Shown here in pieces: positions 51,835 through 61,146 of a DNA stretch of 64,000 nucleotides; the first letter of the stretch is position 1, and the number at the start of each line of letters is the position of its first letter. The position numbers and the translations under genes were made by a program. The stretch covers positions 25,246 through 89,245 of the forward strand of contig JAFDXR010000012.1 of NCBI GenBank assembly GCA_018267825.1, read 5' to 3'. This DNA is from Bacteroidota bacterium. GTDB lineage: Bacteria; Bacteroidota; Bacteroidia; B-17B0; Aurantibacillaceae. The notes beneath the pieces are model-generated. The model did no database searches. It was not told where the DNA came from and saw only the letters and a list, made by a program, of their open reading frames with translations.

Positions 51835-52479
51835 ATGGAATTTATAAGCAAAGAACTCAGCGAATATTGCGAACAGCATACAAGCCCCGAAAGTCCCGAA
51901 CTCCGGGCCCTGAACCGGGAAACCCATCTGAAGGTATTGTCGCCCCGCATGCTCAGTGGCCATTTGCAGGGCGCATACCTGAGTTTTGTATCGCACATGA
52001 TCCGGCCTTTGTATGTTCTTGAAATAGGCACCTATACCGGCTATTCGGCTATTTGCCTGGTACAGGGCATTCGTGAGGGAGGGAAACTCATCAGCCTCGA
52101 TGTGAATGAGGAAACCAGCCTGCTGGCACAGACCTTTATTGATAAAACGCCGGTGAAGGATAAGATCGAACTCGTGGTGGCAGATGCAAAGGCTTATATT
52201 CCGGGACTTACCCAACGTTTTGACCTTGTGTTCATCGATGCCGATAAGCGCAACTATGCTTTATATTACGACCTGGTGTTCGATAAAGTAGCACCCGGAG
52301 GTTTTATCATGATAGACAATGTGCTGTGGAGCGGAAAGATCACCATGCCTGAAGAGGCCATGGATAAAGACACACTGGCCATCCATGAGTTTAATAAGCA
52401 CGTGCAGAATGACTCACGGGTGGAGAATGTATTGCTGCCGATCCGCGATGGGATCATGATGGTGAGAAAAAAGGTTTAA
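51835..52479 (+). CDS. Class I SAM-dependent O-methyltransferase (MTF_3 type)
   Basis: 214 residues: VLEIGTYTGYSAICLVQGI (SAM motif I), LISLDVNEETSLLAQTFID, LVFIDADKRNYALYYDLVF and FIMIDNVLWSGKI are the catechol/caffeoyl-CoA O-methyltransferase-type landmarks including the metal-binding D-A-D. The substrate in bacteria is not known. It overlaps the 3' end of the convergent phosphatase gene by 4 bases. Confidence 0.92.
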   Translation: MEFISKELSEYCEQHTSPESPELRALNRETHLKVLSPRMLSGHLQGAYLSFVSHMIRPLYVLEIGTYTGYSAICLVQGIREGGKLISLDVNEETSLLAQTFIDKTPVKDKIELVVADAKAYIPGLTQRFDLVFIDADKRNYALYYDLVFDKVAPGGFIMIDNVLWSGKITMPEEAMDKDTLAIHEFNKHVQNDSRVENVLLPIRDGIMMVRKKV

Positions 52480-54593
52480 AGCCTGAGGCCTATAATCAGA
52501 ACATCGTCTACCTGTTCCAGTTTACCTTTCCAGTCTGTAAAAATTTTATCCAGAACAGATTTCTGTTCGGCCATGGGTTGTGTATGGATGGTCCGGAAAA
52601 GATCTTCCAGTTGCTTATACTTGAATTTTTTGCCTTTATCGCCACCGAACTGATCGGCGTAGCCATCGGTAAGTGTATAGATCACATCGCCTTTTTGAAG
52701 ATCGAAAGAATATCTTGTGAAAGGCTCGCCTTCTTTTGGTGATTTGCCTACAGGCATTTTATCGGCTTTGCAAACGATGACTTCCTGGTTGCGTACGATA
52801 TAAAAAGAATTGTTTGCGGCCGCGTAATTCAGTACCATGCGGTTCAGATCAAAGGCGCAAAGAATGCAGTCCATACCGTCTTTTGCTTCCTCGCTGCCTT
52901 TAGGATTCAGGGCTTTAATGATTTCCTTGCGGGCTTCGTTCAATACCAGATCGGGGTGCTGAACGCGCCGCTCGATAATAATTTCATTGAGGATGGAGAT
53001 GTTCAGGAGGCTCATAAAAGCACCGGGTACACCGTGCCCTGTGCAATCGGCCGTAGCCAGAAAAAAGGTATTCGCATCGGTGGAGAGTGCCCAGTAAAAA
53101 TCGCCGCTCACAATATCTTTGGGTTTATAAAAAATGAAATGCTCCGGTAAGTTCTGCGAAAGATATTCGTCGGATGTGATCAGTGCTTTCTGGATTCGAC
53201 TGGCATAATGAATACTGTCTGTGATCTCTTTGTTTTTTTCTTCGAGGATGACGCGCTGGGATTCAATTTCATGGTTTTTGACACTGAGTTCAATGCTGGT
53301 TTTTTTCTTGGTTTTATAGGCGCGATAGGCCAGTATTCCTGCAATACCGAGTACCACAATCATACCAAGCATGCCCAATAACATGGTTCTTTGCCTCGCT
53401 ATTTCGGAATCGGTGAGTTCTTTTTGTTTATTCAGCAGGGAGATCTGGTTCTCTTTAAGTTCGGAGTCGTATTTTGTCTGCATGTCCGTAACCTGTTTCA
53501 GGGTTTCGGCATTATATAAGGAGTCTTTTAAGATGTCGGACTGGCGCTGGTATTCGTAGGCCTTGTCGTATTGTTTCAAACTGCTGTATATATCCGAGAG
53601 GTCTTTGTACACTGCTTGCAGCAGGGAGATATGGTGTGTTTTTTTAGCATAATCAGCACCTTCCAGGTAGGTGGCAATGGCAAGATCTTTTTTGCCCTGC
53701 ATGTCGTACAATGAGGCAATGTTTACATTGATTTCGGCTACACCGCTGGTGTCGTGCAGTTTCAGGCGAATGTTCTTGGCCCGTTCCACATAGTACAGGC
53801 AGCTGTCCATTTTCTCGTAGTGGTAATAAATGCCCGCTACATTATTGCAGATATCCGCCTCGGTTTGCAAATCTCTGCTATTCAATTGTTTTAATGTGCC
53901 AAAGTAAGTGTGCAGTGCCTTATCAAAGCGATTCTGTGATTCATAAATAACGGCAAGGTTGATTTCGGCGCGGGCAATATTATCGAGGTCGTTGTACTTT
54001 CGGGCAATCCGGAGAGCATCTTCATAGTATTTCTGAGCCAGGGGCAAATTGAGCTGGTTGTAAAATACAACACCGATGCTGATGTAAATGCCGGCTCGCT
54101 TATACTCCAGGGATAACGGGACATAGCGGAGGGCCTGGATGAAGTATTGCGATGCCTCTTTGTAACGGTTGGCAGTTTGAAAAATACTGCCCATATTGGA
54201 AAGGGAACTGGCAATCCGCGAGGAATCACCATAAATGCGGTCTATCTGCAAAGCCATTTTACCATATTCAATGGCTTTGTTATAATTGTGATAATCCTGG
54301 TAAATGCTGCTCAGCTGGTAGTATGAATCGGATTCCCCGTTTTTGAAATTGATTTCTTTCGACAACTGCAGGCATTGCCGGGCATATTCAAGAGCCCGCT
54401 GGGGATCATTGGTTTTGATTTCATAGATGTAGTCGTTAATAAGTCGTGCCAGCGTGGTGTCATGGCCATGGTGTTTCTGAATAAGAGCAAGCAGGCTATC
54501 GCTGTTGTGATTAAATGTTTTGGCTGTGCCTGTCAGGTTCAGGCTGATTAATACACACAGCAGCAGACGTATAGTATATGAGGGCATTATCAT
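52476..54593 (-). CDS. TPR-containing SpoIIE-family protein phosphatase
   Basis: 705 residues: signal peptide (RLLLCVLISLNLTGTAK), about seven TPRs (40-350), one membrane helix (TMLLGMLGMIVVLGIAGILA, about 385-405), coiled coil, then a PP2C/SpoIIE domain: DIVSGDFYWALS, DCTGHGVPGAFMSLLN, DGYADQFGG and DDVLIIGLRL with the metal aspartates. It probably dephosphorylates a Ser/Thr-phosphorylated anti-sigma antagonist in response to a periplasmic signal sensed by the TPRs; no partner is nearby. Confidence 0.92.
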   Translation of the reverse strand: MIMPSYTIRLLLCVLISLNLTGTAKTFNHNSDSLLALIQKHHGHDTTLARLINDYIYEIKTNDPQRALEYARQCLQLSKEINFKNGESDSYYQLSSIYQDYHNYNKAIEYGKMALQIDRIYGDSSRIASSLSNMGSIFQTANRYKEASQYFIQALRYVPLSLEYKRAGIYISIGVVFYNQLNLPLAQKYYEDALRIARKYNDLDNIARAEINLAVIYESQNRFDKALHTYFGTLKQLNSRDLQTEADICNNVAGIYYHYEKMDSCLYYVERAKNIRLKLHDTSGVAEINVNIASLYDMQGKKDLAIATYLEGADYAKKTHHISLLQAVYKDLSDIYSSLKQYDKAYEYQRQSDILKDSLYNAETLKQVTDMQTKYDSELKENQISLLNKQKELTDSEIARQRTMLLGMLGMIVVLGIAGILAYRAYKTKKKTSIELSVKNHEIESQRVILEEKNKEITDSIHYASRIQKALITSDEYLSQNLPEHFIFYKPKDIVSGDFYWALSTDANTFFLATADCTGHGVPGAFMSLLNISILNEIIIERRVQHPDLVLNEARKEIIKALNPKGSEEAKDGMDCILCAFDLNRMVLNYAAANNSFYIVRNQEVIVCKADKMPVGKSPKEGEPFTRYSFDLQKGDVIYTLTDGYADQFGGDKGKKFKYKQLEDLFRTIHTQPMAEQKSVLDKIFTDWKGKLEQVDDVLIIGLRL

Positions 54594-54795
54594 AACTCAG
54601 TTTATGTTCGATGTCAACATGTTTTTCATGCATTCATAACAATGAAAATCAGCTATAGAGCAGTGACCGGGATGTACAACGGGGCTGATACAATAATACA
54701 ATAAAATTTACGACTCAGGCAAAAAGTTATTTAATAGGCCGCCTCCGGGCGTTCCCTCTGCTATTTTTATTATCTTTGGTAAAGTATAACCCAAT
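54594..54795. promoter_or_regulatory. Divergent intergenic region with -7 box of the antiporter operon
   Basis: 202 bases between the phosphatase and antiporter genes. TATCTTTG (54771-54778) is a perfect Bacteroidota -7 box, about 18 bases before the antiporter ATG. The -33 box is not clear. Confidence 0.45.
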
Positions 54796-56940
54796 ATGCC
54801 TCTTTTGAGCATCAATTTACAGTCGGTTCAACAGTTCTTCAGTCATTATCTGCCTGTCAAGAATCCTGTATTAATCCTCGCACTGACCCTTTTAATTATC
54901 CTTTCGGCTCCCTTAATCCTGAAACGTTTCCGTATCCCCGGAATTATCGGGCTTATTATTGCCGGCGTATTAATTGGTCCGCATACCCTCCATATTATTG
55001 AAACATCTACCAGCTTCGATCTTTTCAGTAAAACGGGCCTGCTTTATATTATGTTCCTGGCCGGCCTGGAGATTGATATGCAGGAGTACAGGCGGAATCA
55101 GAGCAAGAGTTTTGTTTTCGGTGCCTTCACCTTTTTTATTCCGATCACCATCGGTTATTTTGTTTGTACCTACGTATTTGGATTTTCGCTGTGGCCTGCA
55201 TTATTACTGGCCAGTATGTTCTCCACGCACACACTGCTCAGTTACCCGATTGTGAGTAACATGGGGATTGTGAAAAACAGGGCTGTGCAGATCTCCTTTG
55301 GTGGTACCATCATAACCGATAGTGCCGTACTGATTCTGCTGGGGATCATTACCAATGTGGTTGACGGGCAGATGTCGGGCGAATTCTGGCTGCGCCTGAT
55401 CCTTTCGCTGGGATTGCTTTGTTTTGCTGTATTGTACCTGTTGCCCAAAGTAAGCCGCTGGTTTTTCAGAAACATTGAAGGGCAGGGGAGTTCGCAATAT
55501 ATTTATGTATTGGCAGTAGTATTCATCTCCGGTTTCTTTTCCGAACTGGCCGGCGTAGAGCCTATTATCGGTGCGTTTCTGGCAGGTATTGCCCTCAATC
55601 GGGTGATTCCGCACAATTCCATCCTGATGAACAGAATCATCTTTATTGGCAATACGATCTTTATTCCTTTTTTCCTCATCAGCGCCGGGATGCTTGTTGA
55701 CCTGAGTTTATTTCTGAAAGGAACCAATGCCCTTATTTTTGCCGGTATCCTGAGTGGTGTAGCGTTGATCACCAAATGGTTTGCTGCCCAGATCACAGGA
55801 TTTATTTACAAATACACCAAGTATGAGCGCCGGGTCATGTTCGGGCTCAGTGCCTCGCATGCTGCGGCAACACTGGCTGTTATTAAAGTAGGTTATGATA
55901 TCGGGCTCTTCGACCAGAATGTAATCAATGGGACCATTATCCTGATCCTGATTACATGTATGGTGAGTTCGTTCGTCACAGAACGCGCGGCCCGGAAAAT
56001 TGCCGTGGCCGAAAAAGAAACGACCAAACGCGTGGCCGATAAGCCGGAGCGCATTCTGGTGCCTTTCAGTAACCCGGAAAATATCCAGGGACTTGTCGAT
56101 TTTGCTTTGCTCATCAAGGATCCGGGTTCGCAGGAACCGATATATCCTTTATCGATTGTAGAAGAAAGTGCTGATGCCGACGAGAAAATGCATGTGGCCA
56201 AGAAGGTTATTGAGAGTGTGGCCGAACAGATCGCCTCCGGTGGAAAGAAAGTGGAGATTCTGAAAAAGGTGGATCTCAGTATCGTGGATGGTATTGTGCG
56301 CACCGCTAAAGCCTATGGTATTTCGGATATCATTATCAGCTGGAAAGCCCAGCAAAGCACTACAGGATTATTCTTCGGAAGTATTGCCGATAACCTGCAG
56401 GTGAAATCGAGGCAGGCACTTATTATTTCCAAACTGATACAACCGCTTAACTCGTATAAAAAAGTAAAGGTGATTCTCACGCCCAATGCCGAGCTGGAGA
56501 ATGGTTTCCAGGCCATTGCCAAAAAAATCAATTTCATGCTCAAACAGGTCGGCAACCAAAAGATTATATACGGACAAAAGAAAACACTGGAATCGTTTAT
56601 GAAAATCATCAACGATAAGAAACGCGATTTCTATATATACCGTGAAGTAGAGTCGTTTAATGATGACGATGCATTGTCGAAGGTAGAAGGCGACGATCTG
56701 TATGTGTTCCTGAGCAGCCGTAAACAAACCGTATCTTACGACTTCCATGTCGACGATATGCCGAAGAGCCTTAATAAAACCAACGAGTTCACAAGTTTCG
56801 TGGTGTTCTATCCGGAATCCCTGAAAGCCCTCAACGATGCACAGATGAGCGAAATGACAACACCGGCCATCCAGGAGAATATAGAAAAGGTGATTCAACT
56901 CAAAGAAAAACTCACCGGCATTTTCAAAAAAGAAAGTTAG
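54796..56940 (+). CDS. CPA2-family cation:proton antiporter with UspA-like tail
   Basis: 714 residues. About 12 helices in the first 400 residues, with PLILKRFRIPGIIGLIIAGV and LYIMFLAGLEIDM, the KefB/NapA-type signature, and GAFLAGIALNRVIP. The C-terminal about 280 residues are cytosolic with a UspA-like fold (RILVPFSNPENIQGLVDFAL, ISDIIISWKAQ, STTGLFFGSIADNL). Likely Na+/H+ or K+/H+ exchange regulated by the tail. The SpeD-like gene follows 3 bases after the stop codon, so it is the first gene of that operon. Confidence 0.88.
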   Translation: MPLLSINLQSVQQFFSHYLPVKNPVLILALTLLIILSAPLILKRFRIPGIIGLIIAGVLIGPHTLHIIETSTSFDLFSKTGLLYIMFLAGLEIDMQEYRRNQSKSFVFGAFTFFIPITIGYFVCTYVFGFSLWPALLLASMFSTHTLLSYPIVSNMGIVKNRAVQISFGGTIITDSAVLILLGIITNVVDGQMSGEFWLRLILSLGLLCFAVLYLLPKVSRWFFRNIEGQGSSQYIYVLAVVFISGFFSELAGVEPIIGAFLAGIALNRVIPHNSILMNRIIFIGNTIFIPFFLISAGMLVDLSLFLKGTNALIFAGILSGVALITKWFAAQITGFIYKYTKYERRVMFGLSASHAAATLAVIKVGYDIGLFDQNVINGTIILILITCMVSSFVTERAARKIAVAEKETTKRVADKPERILVPFSNPENIQGLVDFALLIKDPGSQEPIYPLSIVEESADADEKMHVAKKVIESVAEQIASGGKKVEILKKVDLSIVDGIVRTAKAYGISDIIISWKAQQSTTGLFFGSIADNLQVKSRQALIISKLIQPLNSYKKVKVILTPNAELENGFQAIAKKINFMLKQVGNQKIIYGQKKTLESFMKIINDKKRDFYIYREVESFNDDDALSKVEGDDLYVFLSSRKQTVSYDFHVDDMPKSLNKTNEFTSFVVFYPESLKALNDAQMSEMTTPAIQENIEKVIQLKEKLTGIFKKES

Positions 56941-56943
56941 TAC

Positions 56944-57306
56944 ATGCAGGCAATTGATTACAAAGAAGGACTTCATCTCCTTGTGCAGGGAAAACAATGC
57001 ACGCCTGTTTCTATGACGGGACTTCACGCATTCCTGGAACTGGCAGAATCGACCATTGTGGAATTGAATCTCACCAAAACAGGAATCGTTACACATCAGT
57101 TTGAAAATGGCGGATACACACTTGTTATAGGTCTTACGGAAAGTCATCTTTCGGTACATACATGGCCTGAGTACGGCATTGTGAACTATGATATATATTT
57201 ATCGAACTATCTGGAAGTGAACGATGATAAAGTACTGGCATTTGATGCGATGATGAAAGCATTTTTCAGACCACAACAGGTACGCGAAACTAAAATAAGC
57301 CGCTAA
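56944..57306 (+). CDS. speD: SpeD-like S-adenosylmethionine decarboxylase homologue
   Basis: 120 residues with the self-cleavage motif TESHLSVHTWPEYG: Glu66-Ser67 is the expected processing site, His72 matches His68 of Thermotoga SpeD. The position of Thermotoga Cys83, the catalytic proton donor, is a serine (Ser87 in IYLSNYL) and that of Ser55 a threonine (Thr59). In the usual enzyme AdoMet is decarboxylated for spermidine synthesis. With these changes the substrate may differ. Followed after 9 bases by a zinc-ribbon gene. Confidence 0.82.
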   Translation: MQAIDYKEGLHLLVQGKQCTPVSMTGLHAFLELAESTIVELNLTKTGIVTHQFENGGYTLVIGLTESHLSVHTWPEYGIVNYDIYLSNYLEVNDDKVLAFDAMMKAFFRPQQVRETKISR

Positions 57307-57315
57307 TACACAAAC

Positions 57316-57942
57316 ATGACAATGAAAACCACATTGAATTGCCAGTCGTGCCAGGGATTTATTTCTTTCAGTGGAAAGGATTCTGACACAGTTGTATGCG
57401 ATCAATGCCGTACGCATAATAAGATTCATGCAGGTGTAACGGGATCCGCGGTGGTTTCAGGGACTTTGGTTCAGAATAATACACGCATAAAATTTAATCA
57501 AAAACTGAAAGTAAAGGATGAAGTTTACCGTGTAATCGGGTTACAACAGCTTTATTTTAAAGCGGGTTACAGTAACTACTGGTATCTTGATCCTTCCAAA
57601 AACCAGTCGGCATACCTCGAAGAATCATTCGATAGTTATTATGTATTCCAGCCTCTCCATGTGGATTTGAACCCCCTGTTAAACCCGGGTCATCATGTTG
57701 GTAAGGTATATTCATTACCGGATTATGGTAAAATGATGTTTACAGCGATTCAGAAAATTGAATTTACGGCAGAAGCCGGGGAACTTAAAATGATAGGGGA
57801 CTTCAGCCAGGATGGCTTCGTGCTGGAAGCCGTGAATATGAACCGGCATACTGCTTTACTTCGTTTCTTCATTTTTAAGGATAAGACGGTTTTCGGATTT
57901 GTGGGGGAAAAAGTATCTTACAAAACAATGACAGATCTCTGA
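57316..57942 (+). CDS. DUF4178 protein with N-terminal zinc ribbon
   Basis: 208 residues: zinc ribbon CQSCQGFISFSGK...CDQCRTHNK (residues about 9-35), then two DUF4178-type beta units (LKVKDEVYRVIGLQQLYFKAG; FTAIQKIEFTAEAGELKMIG). DUF4178 genes are known to lie beside SpeD, DUF350 and spermidine-synthase genes; the molecular role is unknown. Cytosolic. It is separated by 2 bases from the next gene. Confidence 0.8.
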   Translation: MTMKTTLNCQSCQGFISFSGKDSDTVVCDQCRTHNKIHAGVTGSAVVSGTLVQNNTRIKFNQKLKVKDEVYRVIGLQQLYFKAGYSNYWYLDPSKNQSAYLEESFDSYYVFQPLHVDLNPLLNPGHHVGKVYSLPDYGKMMFTAIQKIEFTAEAGELKMIGDFSQDGFVLEAVNMNRHTALLRFFIFKDKTVFGFVGEKVSYKTMTDL

Positions 57943-57944
57943 TT

Positions 57945-59237
57945 TTGGATTATATAGTACAACATAACAGTAAGGAATTCAAATGCCATGGTTGTGACGC
58001 AGTGCATCAGCTGGTAGCACCCGGGCAAAGTTCTTTTTACGTCTGCAGGCATTGTGGATGGTCTGTGGGGTTGACTTCGCGTACTCAAAAAAAAACAGAT
58101 CAAAAGACAAGACGTGCAAAAGCAAAGCCTGTCATGGAACCGGGGTACAGCTTTCGTTTCGATGAGCGTGATTGGGTTTGCCTGTCGGTGGCCGAATACC
58201 GCGAAAAAGGAACGCAATATTATTGGCGCGAATATGGTTTGTACGACAAATCCGATAGCTGCCTTGCCTGGTTGAATGAATTCAACGGCCATTGGTCCAT
58301 AGCATATCAAAGTGACGCCTTCCAGGAAAATGCAAGGTCGGGAGAATATACTGATGGTAACAGGCGTTTTTTAATTTTCAATAAGTACAGTGCCCTGTTT
58401 GAGTATGGGTATGGCGAGTTTATGGATGATATAACTTCGCCGGTTGTATACAATGCCAGCGAGTATGTCAATCCACCGGAAATGGTAACGTTCTGCAGTA
58501 ATCTGACAGAGATTTTTTCCATAGAGGCCAGGTATGTCAGTCAGAAGGAAATGAAAGCGATCCTTCCTGAAAAAGCGGAACTGCCTTCGGCTGTTGGAGT
58601 TGGAGCACTTGAGCCTTCTACATTTTATATTTCAGATCGCACACTTCGTCTCTTTACAATCATAACGGTTGTTATCCTGATTGCCATTGAGATTGTCTTT
58701 AATTTCACCGAAACAGAAGTAAAAGTAGGTGGCGTAAATGTTGCTGTTGATACAGCTATGGTACAACCCAAGGTGCCCTTTGTAATCAGGGATATTGATC
58801 TTCCGAAATCGTACAATAATATTGAGGTCAGGATTGCCGGAAATTTGAATAACGAATGGGTTGAGGTAGAAGGAAGCCTGATAAGCGCTGATGGTCGTGA
58901 TGTGGCTGATTTCGGAACCTCTCTCGAATATTATTCGGGATACGAGGATGGCGAATCCTGGAGTGAGGGAAGCAATGCCAATGAAGTGTTTTTGCCAGCC
59001 ATCGAAAAGGGAAACTATATGCTCGATGGCGATGTGAATTTCAGCGGCAAGCGTTTCGGAAACTTCGTAGCCGTTGAAGTATATGCCAATGTAGGCTATT
59101 TCTCCAATCTCTGGTTTTTGCTCGCCCTTGTATTGATTTACCCGGGTTATGTCCTGGCCCGCCGCCATATAAAAAATAAAGCACGCTGGGCAAACAGTGA
59201 TTACGCATACTTACATTTCAATCAGAATGATGACTAA
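57945..59237 (+). CDS. Zinc-ribbon/DUF4178 protein with two membrane helices
   Basis: 430 residues starting at TTG 57945-57947, 2 bases after the previous stop. Zinc ribbon CHGCDAVHQLV...CRHCGWSV, DUF4178-like unit (YSFRFDERDWVCLSVAEYRE, YYWREYGLYDKSDSCLAWL), helix TLRLFTIITVVILIAIEIVF, an exported beta domain, and a last helix LWFLLALVLIYPGYVLA. It seems to link a cytosolic sensing part to the periplasm. The ATG of the next gene overlaps its stop codon. Confidence 0.75.
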   Translation: MDYIVQHNSKEFKCHGCDAVHQLVAPGQSSFYVCRHCGWSVGLTSRTQKKTDQKTRRAKAKPVMEPGYSFRFDERDWVCLSVAEYREKGTQYYWREYGLYDKSDSCLAWLNEFNGHWSIAYQSDAFQENARSGEYTDGNRRFLIFNKYSALFEYGYGEFMDDITSPVVYNASEYVNPPEMVTFCSNLTEIFSIEARYVSQKEMKAILPEKAELPSAVGVGALEPSTFYISDRTLRLFTIITVVILIAIEIVFNFTETEVKVGGVNVAVDTAMVQPKVPFVIRDIDLPKSYNNIEVRIAGNLNNEWVEVEGSLISADGRDVADFGTSLEYYSGYEDGESWSEGSNANEVFLPAIEKGNYMLDGDVNFSGKRFGNFVAVEVYANVGYFSNLWFLLALVLIYPGYVLARRHIKNKARWANSDYAYLHFNQNDD

Positions 59238-59412
59238 TATTTTAAAAATAATAAAGACCTATAAACTGTATGTTGCTTTTCTGGTTATGGTTGTGTCATG
59301 GAGTGTTTATAACCGTATTACCGAAAACCGCATTGTCAGCTGGTTCAGCGACGAAACGGAAAAGCCGAGCGGACCAGGTCAGCATGGCTACAGTGGTTCA
59401 CATCATAAATAA
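59230..59412 (+). CDS. Small membrane protein of the polyamine operon
   Basis: 60 residues from ATG 59230-59232 (59227 also possible) with one N-terminal helix (YVAFLVMVVSWSVYN) and a Gly/His-rich tail (GPGQHGYSGSHHK). No family recognised. It overlaps the preceding gene by 8 bases, so it is translated in the same unit. Confidence 0.65.
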   Translation: MTNILKIIKTYKLYVAFLVMVVSWSVYNRITENRIVSWFSDETEKPSGPGQHGYSGSHHK

Positions 59413-59430
59413 TCTAAAACAAAGAATATC

Positions 59431-59646
59431 ATGGAATACATTAATCTTCACGCCGTTTTAAGCTCAGTGATTTTTTCATTACTGGGAACTGCCTTATTGC
59501 TTGTTTCATTCTGGATCATTGAAAAGCTTACGCCTGAGAATACCTGGAAAGAAATTTCACACAACAAAAATGTGGCCCTGGCCATCGTTATGGGTGCTTT
59601 CATCCTGGGTATGAGTATTATTATTGGCTGTGCTATTCACGGATAG
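59431..59646 (+). CDS. DUF350 membrane protein
   Basis: 71 residues, two helices (SSVIFSLLGTALLLVSFWII and NVALAIVMGAFILGMSIIIG) with EKLTPENTWKEISHNKN between them, the standard single-repeat DUF350 (UPF0719) protein. The family is regularly found next to polyamine-synthesis genes and is thought to act in the membrane with them. 3 bases to the next gene. Confidence 0.88.
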   Translation: MEYINLHAVLSSVIFSLLGTALLLVSFWIIEKLTPENTWKEISHNKNVALAIVMGAFILGMSIIIGCAIHG

Positions 59647-59649
59647 AAA

Positions 59650-61146
59650 ATGCAGTTCCTCTTGTTGTTTTCTGCCTTTGTGGTAGCTACCTGTGGGCTT
59701 ATTTATGAACTCATAGCCGGCACACTTGCCAGTTACCTGCTGGGCGACAGTGTTACGCAGTTTAGTACAATTATTGGCGTATACCTGTTTTCCATGGGTA
59801 TCGGTTCTTTTTTATCAAAGAACTTCAATAAGAATCTTCTGGGATGGTTCATTCAGATCGAATTACTGGTAGGGATTGTCGGGGGCTTCAGTTCGGTGTT
59901 GCTTTTTGTTTGTTTTGAGTATGTAGAATCCTTCCGGATCATCCTGTACTTCATGATTTCACTCACCGGGATTCTTGTTGGTCTTGAAATTCCCTTATTA
60001 TTAAGAATACTCAAAGACCAGATGGAATTCAAGGATCTGGTTTCGAAAATATTTACGGTCGATTATATCGGTGCATTGCTCGCCTCTATTATATTCCCTT
60101 TGATCCTGGTTCCCTACCTGGGACTTGTAAAAACATCCCTGTTTTTCGGAATCCTCAATGTACTTGTTGCCCTCTGGTTGATACTGAAACTCAAATCCGG
60201 GAAAGGATACTTCAATCTGCTTTTAATGGAAGCACTTCTCATTCTCGTGGTTCTGGCAATCGGAATGATTTACGCCGAGGGTTGGGTAAATTCATCAGAA
60301 CAGGCATTTTATCACGATAAAGTGATCTATGCGAAATCGTCGCCATACCAGCGCATTGTGCTGACAAAAAACAAAGATGTTATAAAACTGCATCTGAACG
60401 GCAATCTGCAGTTTTCATCTGCTGATGAATACCGCTACCATGAGGCCCTGGTTCATCCGGGGATGAGTTTGCTTACGAAACCCGAAAATATTCTGGTGCT
60501 CGGCGGGGGCGACGGACTGGCGGTTCGGGAATTATTGAAATACCCCGAAGTAAAGCATATTAAGCTCATTGATCTTGATGCGCAGGTGACGCATTTGTTC
60601 AAGACACATTCTCTCTTAACTCCCCTTAATCAGAATTCCTTATCATCCCCGAAACTGGATGTGCTGAATGCAGACGCCTATACATGGCTCAGAAACAGCG
60701 ATGAAAAGTTTGATTTTGTTTGTGTGGACTTTCCGGATCCTTCTAACTTCAGCATCGGAAAATTATATTCGGCTGCTTTTTATAAGGAACTGAAACGTGT
60801 TTTGAAGCCGAATGCCGTTATTGTGGTACAGTCTACATCGCCACTGGTTGCCCGTAAAACATTCTGGTGTGTAAATCACACACTGCAATACAACGGCTTC
60901 TATACCAAGCCGTACCATGTTTATGTGCCTTCCTTTGGCGAGTGGGGTTATGTTATGGCCAGTCCTGCGCCACTTATCGAATCCTATGATCTGAAAGTGC
61001 CGTGCCGGTTTCTGGATTCTTCAGCACTACGCACAGGATTTGTTTTTCCAAAAGATATGGACTCCATTGCCACAGATGTAAATAAATTGAATAACCAGGT
61101 ATTGGTTCATTACTTCGAAGAGGAATGGTCTAATTATATTCCATGA
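59650..61146 (+). CDS. speE: Membrane-anchored polyamine aminopropyltransferase
   Basis: 498 residues: about six or seven helices in the first 210 residues (CGLIYELIAGTLASYLLG, STIIGVYLFSMGIGSFL), then a spermidine synthase domain with ILVLGGGDGLAVREL (285-289), KLIDLDAQV and DFPDPSNFS (360-366). It would transfer the aminopropyl group of decarboxylated AdoMet to an amine at the membrane. The GGGDG and PDP residues are intact. Its substrate amine is unknown. Confidence 0.9.
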   Translation: MQFLLLFSAFVVATCGLIYELIAGTLASYLLGDSVTQFSTIIGVYLFSMGIGSFLSKNFNKNLLGWFIQIELLVGIVGGFSSVLLFVCFEYVESFRIILYFMISLTGILVGLEIPLLLRILKDQMEFKDLVSKIFTVDYIGALLASIIFPLILVPYLGLVKTSLFFGILNVLVALWLILKLKSGKGYFNLLLMEALLILVVLAIGMIYAEGWVNSSEQAFYHDKVIYAKSSPYQRIVLTKNKDVIKLHLNGNLQFSSADEYRYHEALVHPGMSLLTKPENILVLGGGDGLAVRELLKYPEVKHIKLIDLDAQVTHLFKTHSLLTPLNQNSLSSPKLDVLNADAYTWLRNSDEKFDFVCVDFPDPSNFSIGKLYSAAFYKELKRVLKPNAVIVVQSTSPLVARKTFWCVNHTLQYNGFYTKPYHVYVPSFGEWGYVMASPAPLIESYDLKVPCRFLDSSALRTGFVFPKDMDSIATDVNKLNNQVLVHYFEEEWSNYIP

